Assembly (NCBI GenBank): GCA_020831845.1
Contig: JAFIFV010000047.1
Location: 1 to 47,337, forward strand
DNA length: 47,337 bases
Direction: 5' to 3'
Origin: Ectothiorhodospiraceae bacterium
GTDB taxonomy: Bacteria > Pseudomonadota > Gammaproteobacteria > Nitrococcales > Aquisalimonadaceae
In this document: in pieces, positions 15,217 to 23,746 of the stretch
Layout: each line of letters begins with the position of its first letter
Numbering within the stretch: position 1 is the stretch's first letter
Program-made: the position numbers and the translations under genes
Notes under the pieces: model-generated
Told to the model about the DNA's origin: nothing
The model's database searches: none
What the model saw: only the letters and a program-made list of their open reading frames with translations

Positions 15217-16224
15217 TCAAGCGTCGGAGACCTTGAGCACCAGTTTCCCGAAATTCTCGCCCCGGAACAGCATCATCAGATGCTTGTGGAAATCCGGCAG
15301 ACCTTCGACGATGTGCTCCCTGGCCTGCAGTTTGCCGTCGTTGATCCAGCCGGCCATTTCCCGGGCAGCTTCCGCATAGCGGTCCTTGTAGTCGAACACC
15401 ACGAAGCCTTCCATGCGCGCCCGGTTCACCAGCAATGACATGTAGTTTGCCGGTCCGGTGGGCCGTTCGGTGATGTTGTACTGGGAAATGGCGCCGCATA
15501 GCACCACCCGGGCCCTCAACCGCAGACGCGCCAACGCCGCCTCCAGCGCCTGGCCGCCGACATTGTCGAAGAACACGTCCACGCCGTCCGGACAGGCTTC
15601 CTTGGTGCGCCGGAACAGGTTCTCCGACTTGTAGTCGATAACGTCGTCGAAACCCAGCTGCCGGGCATAGTCGCATTTCTCGGCGCCACCGGCGATGCCC
15701 ACCGCACGGCAGCCCTTCAGCTTGGCGATCTGGCCAACCGTGGAGCCGACGGCGCCGGCGGCGCCGGAGACCAGTACAGTGTCGCCGGCTTTCGGCTGGC
15801 CCACGTCCAGCAGTCCGAAGTATGCTGTCATGCCCGGCATGCCCAATGCTCCCAGATAACGGGGCAAGGGAGCCACGGATTCGTCCACCTTGATCAGCTC
15901 GTCACCTTTGAGCACGGCATACTGCTGGGCGCCCGTCTGGCCGCTGACGGTATCTCCCTCCTTGAAATCCGGGTGGTTCGAACGCTCCACACGCCCCACG
16001 CCGCCGGCCCGCATCACTTCCCCCAACCCCACGGGCTGGATGTAGGAACGTCCCTCGTTCATCCAACCCCGCATGGCCGGATCCAGCGAGATGTACTCCA
16101 CCCGGACCAGCACCTCGCCGTCCCCAGGCTGCGGGACCGGCGCCCTGTCCACCTCGAAATCGCTGCTCTTGGGCTCGCCAACCGGACGGTTGGCGAGCTT
16201 GACCTGCACATTCTCCTGGCTCAT
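15217..16224 (-). CDS. NADP-dependent oxidoreductase of the PTGR/CurA MDR subgroup
   Basis: A 335-residue medium-chain reductase of the leukotriene B4 dehydrogenase/CurA type, which saturates alpha,beta-unsaturated carbonyls with NADPH. Seen in sequence: EYISLDPAMRGWM near the N-terminus, the nucleotide loop VSGAAGAVGSTVGQIAKLKG, GIAGGAEKCDYA, and VFFDNVGGQALEAAL; all are diagnostic for the subgroup. A GAGGAG ribosome-binding site precedes the ATG. It sits between the acyl-CoA dehydrogenase and a second MDR reductase, all in the same direction, suggesting turnover of unsaturated acyl intermediates. Confidence 0.9.
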   Translation of the reverse strand: MSQENVQVKLANRPVGEPKSSDFEVDRAPVPQPGDGEVLVRVEYISLDPAMRGWMNEGRSYIQPVGLGEVMRAGGVGRVERSNHPDFKEGDTVSGQTGAQQYAVLKGDELIKVDESVAPLPRYLGALGMPGMTAYFGLLDVGQPKAGDTVLVSGAAGAVGSTVGQIAKLKGCRAVGIAGGAEKCDYARQLGFDDVIDYKSENLFRRTKEACPDGVDVFFDNVGGQALEAALARLRLRARVVLCGAISQYNITERPTGPANYMSLLVNRARMEGFVVFDYKDRYAEAAREMAGWINDGKLQAREHIVEGLPDFHKHLMMLFRGENFGKLVLKVSDA

Positions 16225-16302
16225 CGGAACGTCTCCTCATGTGTATATGTGTGATTCGTCGGATGCCGTCTGCCTGGGCAACCGCACCGGGGAAGCGCGG
16301 GT

Positions 16303-18096
16303 TCAGAACCAGGCGTCCCGCATCTCCAACGTGGTGTCATCCAGCGATTTCAAAAGCTCGGCCTGCTGATGCACGGCCGGGAGTTCCCATCGCAGGTAAT
16401 AGCGGGCAGCCTGCCGCTTGCCCTGGTAGAACGCCTGCGCCTGCGCGTCGGGCGAGCTGCTCAGAGCGTTCTCGGCCAGCACGGCCTGCCGCAGCCACAG
16501 CCAGCTGACGGTGAAGCGTCCCATCATGTCGAGAAAGACGGAGGCATTGGCAAGGGAGCGCGCCGGGCCCTGGGCCCTGCCGGCTTCCGCCAGCGCGGCG
16601 GCGGTGCTGACCACCGCGTCCCTGGCAGCTCCGAGCCGTTCACGGAGATCGGCCAGCGGACGGTGGGAGGATGCTTCGGCCAGTGTCCGCCCGACGTCCT
16701 CAAGCAACGCCTTGAAACCGGCGCCGCCGGCCTGGCCCATCTTGCGCCCCAGCAAGTCCAGGGCCTGGATGCCGTTGGTGCCCTCGTGAATAGGGTTCAG
16801 GCGGTTATCCCTGTAGAACTGTTCCACCGGGTAATCGCGGGTATACCCGCTGCCACCCAGCACCTGGATCGCGAGGTCGTTGGCCTTGACGCCGTATTCC
16901 GCTGTCCAGGACTTGACGACAGGAGTCATCAGATCGAGCAGTTGCTGCGCCCGCTCCCGTTCGGCCGGCTCAGCCGCCGAGGTGGTGTCGTCGAACAGCC
17001 GCGAGGCATACAGACAGAGCGCCAGGCCTCCCTCGGCGTAGGCTTTCTGCGCCAGCAGCATGCGACGCACATCCGCATGCTGGATGATCGGTATCTGTCC
17101 GCCCTCGCCCTTGCGGTCCACCGGTCGGCCCTGCGGCCGGTTGCGGGCGAAATCCAGGCTGTGCAGGTAGCCGGTGTAGGCAAGCATGGTCGCACCGACG
17201 CCGACGCCGATGCGGGCCTCGTTCATCATGTGGAACATGTAGGCGAGCCCCTTGTGCGGCTCACCCACCAGATACCCATGGCAGTCGCCGTGATCCCCGA
17301 AGTTCAGCACGGTGGACGTTGTGCCGCGGTAGCCCATCTTGTGCAGCAACCCGGCCAGCGTCACATCGTTGCGCTCGGCCGGGTTGCCGTCGGCGTCCAG
17401 TCGGAACTTGGGCACGATGAACAGCGATATGCCCTTGACCCCGTCCGGTGCGCCCTCGATCCGGGCCAGCGTCATGTGCACGATGTTGTCGGTGATGTCC
17501 TGATCGCCACCGGAAATGTAGATCTTGTTGCCGACGATCCTGTAGCTCCCGTCCGGCTGCGGAATGGCGCGGGTGCGCAGATCCCCCAGCGACGAACCGG
17601 CGTGCGGTTCCGTCAATGCCATGGTGCCTGCGAACCGACCTTCCAGCATCGGCGGCAGCCAGACGGCCTGCTGTTCCGGCGAGCCGTGAGCATGCAGCAG
17701 GTTGGATGCGGCGATGGTCAGGAACGGATATGCCGCCGTGGACACATTGGCGGCGAAGAAATGGCTCTGACAGGCCTGCTGCACGATGGTGGGCAACTGC
17801 ATGCCACCCAGCTCCGCATCGTGGTGCGCGGCGATGAAGCCCGCCTCGGCGAAAGCGCGCCAGGCGGTCTTGGTTTCCGGGATGGTGACGGCCTTGCCGT
17901 CGCGGAATTCCGGCTCGTGCTCATCGCCCTTGCGGTTGTGCGGGGCAAACTGCTCCTCGGCGATCTGCCGCGCGGTCTCCAATGCAGCGTTGAAGGTGTC
18001 GCGGCTGTGCTCCGCATAGCGCTCGCGCTTCGTCAGGCCTTCCGCATCCAGCAGTTCGTAGAGCAGGAACTGCAGATCTCGGTCATTGATCAGCAT
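16303..18096 (-). CDS. Acyl-CoA dehydrogenase (about 600-residue FadE-like type)
   Basis: A 597-residue FAD enzyme of the larger bacterial acyl-CoA dehydrogenase class with a C-terminal extension. It oxidises acyl-CoA to enoyl-CoA. Visible landmarks: ALTEPHAGSSLGDL (FAD/substrate loop), GNKIYISGGDQD, the Arg-rich NEARIGVGVGA segment, IQVLGGSGYTRDYPVEQFYRD, and the catalytic-Glu motif NPIHEGTNGIQALDLLGRK. Residues from about 460 form the extra helical C-terminal domain. It is the third gene of the TetR-led operon, 15 bp after the SDR gene. Chain-length preference cannot be told from sequence here. Confidence 0.92.
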   Translation of the reverse strand: MLINDRDLQFLLYELLDAEGLTKRERYAEHSRDTFNAALETARQIAEEQFAPHNRKGDEHEPEFRDGKAVTIPETKTAWRAFAEAGFIAAHHDAELGGMQLPTIVQQACQSHFFAANVSTAAYPFLTIAASNLLHAHGSPEQQAVWLPPMLEGRFAGTMALTEPHAGSSLGDLRTRAIPQPDGSYRIVGNKIYISGGDQDITDNIVHMTLARIEGAPDGVKGISLFIVPKFRLDADGNPAERNDVTLAGLLHKMGYRGTTSTVLNFGDHGDCHGYLVGEPHKGLAYMFHMMNEARIGVGVGATMLAYTGYLHSLDFARNRPQGRPVDRKGEGGQIPIIQHADVRRMLLAQKAYAEGGLALCLYASRLFDDTTSAAEPAERERAQQLLDLMTPVVKSWTAEYGVKANDLAIQVLGGSGYTRDYPVEQFYRDNRLNPIHEGTNGIQALDLLGRKMGQAGGAGFKALLEDVGRTLAEASSHRPLADLRERLGAARDAVVSTAAALAEAGRAQGPARSLANASVFLDMMGRFTVSWLWLRQAVLAENALSSSPDAQAQAFYQGKRQAARYYLRWELPAVHQQAELLKSLDDTTLEMRDAWF

Positions 18097-18111
18097 GTCG
18101 GCACGCCTCGG

Positions 18112-18876
18112 TCAGGCCAGCATTCCACCATCGACAATCACGCAGGAGCCGTTGGTGTAGCTGGACGCATCGGATACCAGGTAAAGAATAGTGCCCGCCA
18201 TCTCCTCCGGTTCGGCATGACGCCGCAACGGAATCTGCTGGATGGCACGCTTGTAGATTTCCTCGTTCTCCACCAGGGCGGAGGCGAACTTGGTGCGGGT
18301 CAGGCCCGGCAGCAGCGCGTTGCAGCGGATGCCCAACGGCCCGCATTCGCGGGCGAAGGCCTTGGTCATGTTGATCACGGCGGCCTTGGTGATGGAGTAG
18401 ATGCCCTGCATATCGCCCGGACGGATGCCGTTCACGGAAGCCGTGTTGAGGATGACGCCACTGCCCTGATCGCGCATCATCTTGCCGGCCTCGGTGGACA
18501 TGAAGAAATAGCCACGTACATTGACGTCCACGGTCTTGCTGAAGGCGCCCAGGTCGGTGTCCAGGATATGGCCGAAATACGGGTTCGCAGCAGCATTGTT
18601 AACCAGGATGTCGAGCCGGCCGTGCTTGTCGCGCACGTGCTGGAAGATAGCCGCGATCTGGTCCATGTCGCCAACGTGGCAGGCGTGCGCTTCGGCGCTG
18701 CCGCCGTCCTCGCGAATGCTTGCCGCCACCGCCTCGCAGGGCTCCTGCTTCCGGCTGGAGACGATCACATGTGCCCCATGGGCCGCCAGCAGCCGCGCGC
18801 TGGCCTCGCCGATACCACGGCTGGCGCCGGTAACCAGGGCAATCTTTCCACTGAGATCAAACAGATCCTTTTTCAT
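18112..18876 (-). CDS. Short-chain dehydrogenase/reductase
   Basis: A 254-residue classical SDR. The NAD(P) loop TGASRGIGEASARLL, the NNAA motif (LVNNAAANPYFG), the catalytic Ser in NTASVNG, and YSITKAA with Tyr and Lys (YxxxK) are in order; the C-terminal NGSCVIVDGGML is typical. It oxidises or reduces a hydroxy/keto group, probably a 3-hydroxyacyl intermediate given the acyl-CoA dehydrogenase next to it. It overlaps the stop codon of the TetR gene by 4 bp (ATGA), so regulator and enzyme are co-translated. Confidence 0.92.
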   Translation of the reverse strand: MKKDLFDLSGKIALVTGASRGIGEASARLLAAHGAHVIVSSRKQEPCEAVAASIREDGGSAEAHACHVGDMDQIAAIFQHVRDKHGRLDILVNNAAANPYFGHILDTDLGAFSKTVDVNVRGYFFMSTEAGKMMRDQGSGVILNTASVNGIRPGDMQGIYSITKAAVINMTKAFARECGPLGIRCNALLPGLTRTKFASALVENEEIYKRAIQQIPLRRHAEPEEMAGTILYLVSDASSYTNGSCVIVDGGMLA

Positions 18877-19604
18877 GGCTTCTCCTTCGGATGTTGTTGC
18901 GATGCATCGGATACCGCCCCGCGAACCACGTAGGCCTCCACGAAGTCCAGAACGGTGCTGGTGTAACGTTCCACATCAATGTCGCGCTGGCGGTATTTCC
19001 AGCGCTTCAGATACCAATCCTGCAGCAGCGGCTTGATCAGTGCGGCGGTCAGCTCCGGGTCTTCCACGTTGAATTCGCCGCGTTCGTTCCCGTCCCGCAG
19101 ACAGTCCGCCACCAGGTGTTCTGTCCACAGTTCGCTGCCAATGGCCTGTCGGCGGAACTGACGGCTGAAATGCCGCGTTTCCATGTAGGAAAAGAAGAAC
19201 CAGGGCAGCATCACTTCGGACAGATAAAGGTGTGCCCGCAGTATCCAGCGCAAACGTTCGCGGGCGGAACCGACGGAATCCGGCACGCGCATGGCCCAAC
19301 CCGCAGCGCAGGCACCGTAGGACAGGATCATGTCGAGCAGGCTTTCCTTGCTGTCGATATAGGAATACAGCGCGCCCATGCTGATGCCGGTGGCCTCGCT
19401 CAGGTCCCGCACGCTCATGGCTCGGAAGCCCTGCCTGTTGCTGATGTCCAGTGCGGTTCGGAAGATCAGCTCCAGCCGCTCCACCGCCACCGCCTCCTTC
19501 TTCACGCGAATCTGATGCTGGTGCTGCTGGAAGACTTCCCGCAGCAACGAGGGTTGCCAGGCATTGACCTCTTCGCTGAACTGTCGAAACCCGGCTGCCG
19601 ACAT
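18873..19604 (-). CDS. TetR-family regulator of the acyl-CoA/SDR operon
   Basis: A 243-residue repressor. The N-terminal TetR helix-turn-helix covers residues about 42-88, including ISNRQGFRAMSVRDLSEATG and the recognition helix MGALYSYIDSKESLLD. The rest is an all-helical ligand domain. Such regulators in fatty-acid operons commonly respond to acyl-CoA; the ligand here is not shown. It is first in a five-gene operon and overlaps the SDR gene. A 16-bp palindrome 39 bp upstream of its start is the probable operator, giving autoregulation and control of the divergent DUF1538 gene at most indirectly. About 40 residues precede the HTH, which is longer than usual. An AGGAGGAG lies upstream of the start. 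Confidence 0.9.
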   Translation of the reverse strand: MSAAGFRQFSEEVNAWQPSLLREVFQQHQHQIRVKKEAVAVERLELIFRTALDISNRQGFRAMSVRDLSEATGISMGALYSYIDSKESLLDMILSYGACAAGWAMRVPDSVGSARERLRWILRAHLYLSEVMLPWFFFSYMETRHFSRQFRRQAIGSELWTEHLVADCLRDGNERGEFNVEDPELTAALIKPLLQDWYLKRWKYRQRDIDVERYTSTVLDFVEAYVVRGAVSDASQQHPKEKP

Positions 19605-19642
19605 GCGGAAACCTCTCCTCCTAACGGTCTTGTCATAAAACC

Positions 19643-19658
19643 GAGCGAGCGCTCGCTC
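19643..19658. promoter_or_regulatory. Palindromic operator for the TetR regulator
   Basis: GAGCGAGC at 19643-19650 is followed directly by its exact reverse complement GCTCGCTC (19651-19658). The perfect 16-bp palindrome lies in the gap between the divergent TetR gene (start 19604) and the DUF1538 gene (start 19784). Size and symmetry suit a TetR dimer; the link to this regulator is an inference from position. Confidence 0.7.
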
Positions 19659-19783
19659 CCGGAGCGTAGCCTATTTCCCCCACTGTTGCGAGCAGAGTCG
19701 TTCCTTTACAGGATCGCGAACTGCCCGGCGATTCCGTAAACTGGAGGCCCTCCAACGGGCACACGAACGCACAAGGAACCCGC

Positions 19784-21301
19784 TTGCATCACATCAGGGA
19801 TTTCTGGCACACGCTGCTGCACGCCTTCCGGAACCTGCTGCCCATCGTGATCGTGGTGGCATTCTTCCAGGCCGTGGTCCTGCAGCAGGCCCCGGAAGGC
19901 CTCTGGTCCATTGCCATGGGGCTCGGCATCGTCGTACTCGGGGTGGCGTTGTTCCTCCAGGGCCTGGACATGGGCATATTCCCGATCGGGAAGAACCTCT
20001 CCAACGCCTTTGCGCGCAAGGGCTCCCTGCCCCTGATGCTGATCTTCGGTTTCTGCATGGGCTTCTCCACGGTCATCGCCGAGCCCGCGCTGATCGCCGT
20101 CGCCGAGCAGGCGGAGGCCATCAGCGAGGGCCGTGTCAGCGCGCTGACACTGCGTATCATCGTGGCCATGTCGGTGGGCGCGGTTGTTGCCCTCGGAATC
20201 ATGCGAACGGTGCTTGGCCATCCGCTGCACTGGTACATGATCTGCGGCTACATCACCGTGGTCGGGGTGACCTTCTTCGCGCCGGAGGAAATCGTCGGAC
20301 TCGCTTACGACTCGGGCGGCGTGACGACCAACATCGTCACCGTCCCCCTGATCGCAGCACTGGGCATCGGCCTCGCCTCCTCCATCCGCGGCCGCAATGC
20401 CCTCACCGATGGCTTCGGCCTGGTTGCGCTGGCGGTGATGGTGCCGATGATCACGGTGCAGTTGTACGGCATCCTGGTCTACAACTTCGCCGAAGCCGAC
20501 GCATCGGCGGTCGCCAACGGCGCGGCCATGGCCGAGGAATTCGGCGCGGAGGACGCCATCGCGACCGGTTCTGGCTGGCTGATGGTCCTGGTCCGTGACC
20601 TGCTCCTCATGGTCCGGGATGTGGTCCCGATCATTCTGGTGATCCTGGTTTTCCAGTACCTGGTGCTGCGGAAGGCGATAGCCCATCTCCCCCGCGTCGT
20701 GGCTGGCTTCGCCATGGTCGTGATCGGTTTGTACGCCTTCGTGGTGGGCCTGAAGCTCGGCCTGTTCCCGATTGGCAGCAGCATGGCGGAACAGCTCATC
20801 GGGCTGGACGGCTACCTCTTCCTCTATCTGTTCGCCTTCGCCATCGGTTTCGCCACCACAATGGCCGAGCCGGCACTGATCGCGGTGGGCAAGCAGGCCG
20901 AGGAGGCTGCCAGAGGGAAGCTCAACGGCTCGGTCATCCGCATCCTGGTAGCCCTGGGCGTGGGTATCGGCATTACCCTGGGTGTCCACCGCATCATCAC
21001 CGGCGACTCGATCCACCTGTACATCATGGCCGGCTACGTCCTGGTAATCCTCCTCACCGCCCTGGCGCCGCGTTATATCGTGGCGCTGGCATTCGACCTG
21101 GGCGGGGTCACCACATCCGAGGTGACGGTGCCGCTGGTCACCGCGCTGGGAATCGGGCTGGCAACGCATATTGAAGGGCGGGACGTGCTGATCGACGGCT
21201 TCGGCCTGATCGCCTTCGCGTCCATTTTCCCCATCGTGACAGTCATGCTCTACGCTATTGCGATAGAGTTCCATGCTAGGTTCAGAGGACAGGTGCCATG
21301 A
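19784..21301 (+). CDS. DUF1538 membrane protein with internal duplication (putative transporter)
   Basis: A 505-residue polytopic membrane protein, mostly hydrophobic helices. It is a tandem duplication with an offset of 262 residues: GIFPIG (64-69) and GLFPIG (326-331); GFSTVIAEPALIAV (93-106) and GFATTMAEPALIAV (355-368); AYDSGGVTTNIVTVPL (174-189) and AFDLGGVTTSEVTVPL (436-451), the last followed in each half by ALGIGLA and DGFGL. The conserved AEPAL and GGVTT loops, once per half, look like a paired substrate site. The family has no established substrate that I know. The start is TTG with AAGGAA upstream; the next Met is at residue 45, inside a membrane segment. It overlaps the P-II-like gene by 4 bp (ATGA). 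Confidence 0.88.
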   Translation: MHHIRDFWHTLLHAFRNLLPIVIVVAFFQAVVLQQAPEGLWSIAMGLGIVVLGVALFLQGLDMGIFPIGKNLSNAFARKGSLPLMLIFGFCMGFSTVIAEPALIAVAEQAEAISEGRVSALTLRIIVAMSVGAVVALGIMRTVLGHPLHWYMICGYITVVGVTFFAPEEIVGLAYDSGGVTTNIVTVPLIAALGIGLASSIRGRNALTDGFGLVALAVMVPMITVQLYGILVYNFAEADASAVANGAAMAEEFGAEDAIATGSGWLMVLVRDLLLMVRDVVPIILVILVFQYLVLRKAIAHLPRVVAGFAMVVIGLYAFVVGLKLGLFPIGSSMAEQLIGLDGYLFLYLFAFAIGFATTMAEPALIAVGKQAEEAARGKLNGSVIRILVALGVGIGITLGVHRIITGDSIHLYIMAGYVLVILLTALAPRYIVALAFDLGGVTTSEVTVPLVTALGIGLATHIEGRDVLIDGFGLIAFASIFPIVTVMLYAIAIEFHARFRGQVP

Positions 21302-21645
21302 AGTTTTCCGCGCTGGTAGCCATTCTGGCGGAGGATCTCGAGGAACAGGCGATCGACGTGGCCAAGCGCGAGGGCGCGGGTGGCGTGACCATACTCAACG
21401 CCCGCGGTATCGGCGCCAAGGAGAAGAAGACCTTCTTCGGGCTGACTTACGAAGGCAGCCAGTCGGTGCTGATCTTCGTGCTGGAGAAGAAGCTGTCGCT
21501 AAGCGTCATGAAGGCGATTTCCCGCGAACTGGAACTGGTCGATCACACCCGAGGGGTGGTCTTCTCTCTACCACTGGAGCACATCGTCGGCATCGACACA
21601 GGCCAGATTTCACAATTCGAGGAACGGCTACGCGATGACATCTGA
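21298..21645 (+). CDS. P-II-like signalling protein
   Basis: A 115-residue ferredoxin-fold protein of the P-II superfamily, which binds adenine nucleotides as a trimer and controls a partner protein. GAGGVTILNARGIGAKEKK (26-44) matches the strand and nucleotide-binding turn, and HTRGVVFSLPLEHIVGI (80s-90s) the C-terminal strand. The T-loop region FFGLTYEGSQS is short and lacks the uridylylated Tyr context of GlnB/GlnK, so it is a P-II-like rather than classical nitrogen regulator. It starts inside the stop codon of the DUF1538 gene and is followed by a CBS protein, so membrane protein and sensor are made together. It probably gates the membrane protein, as SbtB or GlnK gate theirs; that is inference. 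Confidence 0.87.
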   Translation: MKFSALVAILAEDLEEQAIDVAKREGAGGVTILNARGIGAKEKKTFFGLTYEGSQSVLIFVLEKKLSLSVMKAISRELELVDHTRGVVFSLPLEHIVGIDTGQISQFEERLRDDI

Positions 21646-21673
21646 ATCTTCCACATCACGGCAGGACACCCAC

Positions 21674-22060
21674 ATGCTGGTCAAGGACATCATGGTGCGC
21701 AACGTGGTCACGGTTTCACCGCTGGCCACTATCCGCGAGGCAATGGCGGTGATGCGCGACAAGGGCGTGAAATCGCTGGTGACGGACAGGCAGAACGAAC
21801 ACGATGCCTATGGGCTGGTGACCTATACCACCATCCTCAAGACAATCGTGGCCGAGGAAGGCGACATCGATCTACTGAACGTCTACGACGTCTGCAGCAA
21901 GCCGGTGATCACCGTCCCGGGAGAGATGGAGGCCAGGCATGTGGCCAGGATGATGGTGACGCATGACATTCGCCGCGTCATCGTCACCAGCGACAATCGC
22001 CTTGAGGGCATCATCTCGATGAGCGATATCGTGGGGGCGATTCTTGAGATGGTGAAGTAG
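21674..22060 (+). CDS. Tandem CBS-domain protein
   Basis: Two CBS domains in about 128 residues form one Bateman module that binds adenosyl ligands such as AMP, ADP, ATP or SAM. First domain: VKDIMVRNVVTVSPLATIREAM; second: CSKPVITVPGEMEARHVARMM with HDIRRVIVTSDNRLEGIISMSD. There is no other domain, so it should act on a partner. The ATG at 21674 has AGGA 7 bp upstream and begins the domain; an ATG at 21635, which overlaps the P-II-like gene and has GAGGAA upstream, would add 13 polar residues. It is the third gene of the DUF1538/P-II/CBS operon and gives the set a second nucleotide-sensing part. Confidence 0.88.
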   Translation: MLVKDIMVRNVVTVSPLATIREAMAVMRDKGVKSLVTDRQNEHDAYGLVTYTTILKTIVAEEGDIDLLNVYDVCSKPVITVPGEMEARHVARMMVTHDIRRVIVTSDNRLEGIISMSDIVGAILEMVK

Positions 22061-22095
22061 AACCATGCGCACCAGGACATGGTACGCATGGTACA

Positions 22096-23631
22096 TCAGA
22101 CAGAGGCCGGCTCGACCACCACAGGGATCTTGCCGATTTTCTCGCGCCAGACCCTGGGCCCGGTTTCGTGGACCGATTCCCCGCTGGAGTCCACCGCCAC
22201 GGTCACCGGCATATCCTCCACCTCGAACTCGTGGATGGCCTCCATGCCCAGATCCTCGAACGCCACCACACGGGATTTGCGAATGGCCTTGGACACCAGG
22301 TAGGCCGCACCACCGACCGCCATCAGGTAAACAGCCTTGTGCTGGCGAATGGCATCCACCGCTACGGGACCACGCTCGGCCTTGCCGATCATGCCCAGCA
22401 GCCCGGTCTTCTCCAGCATCATCCCGGTGAACTTGTCCATGCGGGTGGCCGTGGTGGGACCGGCCGGACCAACCACTTCGTCGCGCACCGGATCCACCGG
22501 GCCGACGTAATAGATGAACTTGTTGCGGAAATCGACACCCTCCGGCAACGGCTCGCCCTTGGCGAACATGTCCGCAATCCGCTTGTGAGCGGCATCCCGG
22601 CCGGTCAGCATCCTTCCCGAAATCAGCAGGGTTTCACCGGGCTTCCAACCGGCCACTTCTTCCGGCGTCACCGTATCCAGGTTCACGCGCCGCGCGTTGT
22701 CGGCGCCAGCCCAGGCGATCTCCGGCCAATCGTCCAGCGACGGTGGAGCCAGTTCTGCCGCACCGGACCCGTCCAGCACGAAATGGGCATGTCGGGTGGC
22801 GGCACAATTGGGGATCATTGCAACGGGCAGGTTCGCCGCATGCGTGGGGTAGTCATTGATCTTGACGTCCAGCACCGTGGTCAGGCCGCCAAGACCCTGG
22901 GCGCCGATACCCAACTGGTTGACCTTCTCGAAGATCTCCAGCCGCAGCTCCTCGACCCGGTTACGCGGCCCGCGCGCCTTCAGCTCGTGGATGTCGATGG
23001 ACTCCATGCAGGCCTCCTTGGCCAGCACCATGGCTTTCTCAGCGGTACCGCCGATGCCGATACCGAGTATCCCCGGGGGACACCAGCCGGCGCCCATGGT
23101 GGGCACCGTTTTCAGCACCCAGTCCACGATGCTGTCCGACGGATTGAGCATGGCAAACTTGGACTTGGCTTCGGACCCGCCGCCCTTGGCAGCAACCTCC
23201 ACTTCCACCGTGCTGCCCGGCACTACCTGCATGTGCACCACGGCGGGCGTGTTGTCGCCGGAATTGCTGCGGCTGCCGGCAGGGTCCAGTAGCACGGAGG
23301 CACGCAGCACGTTGTCCGGATGCTGGTAGGCCCGGCGCACGCCCTCATTCACCATGTCTTCCACGCCCATGTCGGCGTCCCAGCGCACGTCCATGCCAAT
23401 CTTCAGAAAGACCGTGACAATGCCGGTGTCCTGGCAGATCGGGCGCCGCCCCTCCGCGCACATGCGCGAATTGATCAGGATCTGCGCCATGGCATCCTTT
23501 GCCGCCTGGGACTCCTCGCGCTCGTACGCCTCTGTGACGGCGCGAACGAAATCGGTGGGATGATAGTAGGAAATGTACTGCAGCGCGTCTGCAACGCTCT
23601 GGATGAAATCGTCCTGCCGGATGGTGGTCAT
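22096..23631 (-). CDS. Class I (Fe-S) fumarate hydratase
   Basis: A 511-residue oxygen-sensitive [4Fe-4S] fumarase interconverting fumarate and malate in the TCA cycle or its reductive branch. The N-terminal alpha part has CAEGRRPICQDTGI (cluster Cys), MGAGWCPPGILGIGIGGTAE and KEACMESI; MIPNCAATRHAHF supplies another Cys. The beta part from about residue 330 has GEVLLISGR-like GETLLISGRMLTGRDAAHKR and YYVGPVDP. Alpha and beta are in one chain, as in E. coli FumA/FumB. The start at 23631 has GAGG 7 bp upstream; a GTG at 23637 is the alternative. The small HTH regulator lies upstream on the same strand. Confidence 0.94.
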   Translation of the reverse strand: MTTIRQDDFIQSVADALQYISYYHPTDFVRAVTEAYEREESQAAKDAMAQILINSRMCAEGRRPICQDTGIVTVFLKIGMDVRWDADMGVEDMVNEGVRRAYQHPDNVLRASVLLDPAGSRSNSGDNTPAVVHMQVVPGSTVEVEVAAKGGGSEAKSKFAMLNPSDSIVDWVLKTVPTMGAGWCPPGILGIGIGGTAEKAMVLAKEACMESIDIHELKARGPRNRVEELRLEIFEKVNQLGIGAQGLGGLTTVLDVKINDYPTHAANLPVAMIPNCAATRHAHFVLDGSGAAELAPPSLDDWPEIAWAGADNARRVNLDTVTPEEVAGWKPGETLLISGRMLTGRDAAHKRIADMFAKGEPLPEGVDFRNKFIYYVGPVDPVRDEVVGPAGPTTATRMDKFTGMMLEKTGLLGMIGKAERGPVAVDAIRQHKAVYLMAVGGAAYLVSKAIRKSRVVAFEDLGMEAIHEFEVEDMPVTVAVDSSGESVHETGPRVWREKIGKIPVVVEPASV

Positions 23632-23746
23632 TGGCACACCTCGCTTGTCGCGGTAAGGGCTGCCCTGGCATGCGGACGAAGAGCAGCCGCCGGAACCGAA
23701 ATCAGCGCGAGGTTATACCACAGAACCCCATCCCGATGCCCGCCTT

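Noticed and set aside
16369..18933. 854-residue frame opposite the acyl-CoA dehydrogenase and SDR genes
   Set aside because: It is antisense to two well-supported enzymes and has a composition expected of a shadow frame in GC-rich DNA.
19706..21274. 522-residue frame opposite the DUF1538 gene, rich in His, Asp, Gln and Gly
   Set aside because: It mirrors a hydrophobic protein on the other strand; the His/Asp-rich look is the antisense of codons for Val, Ile, Met and Leu.
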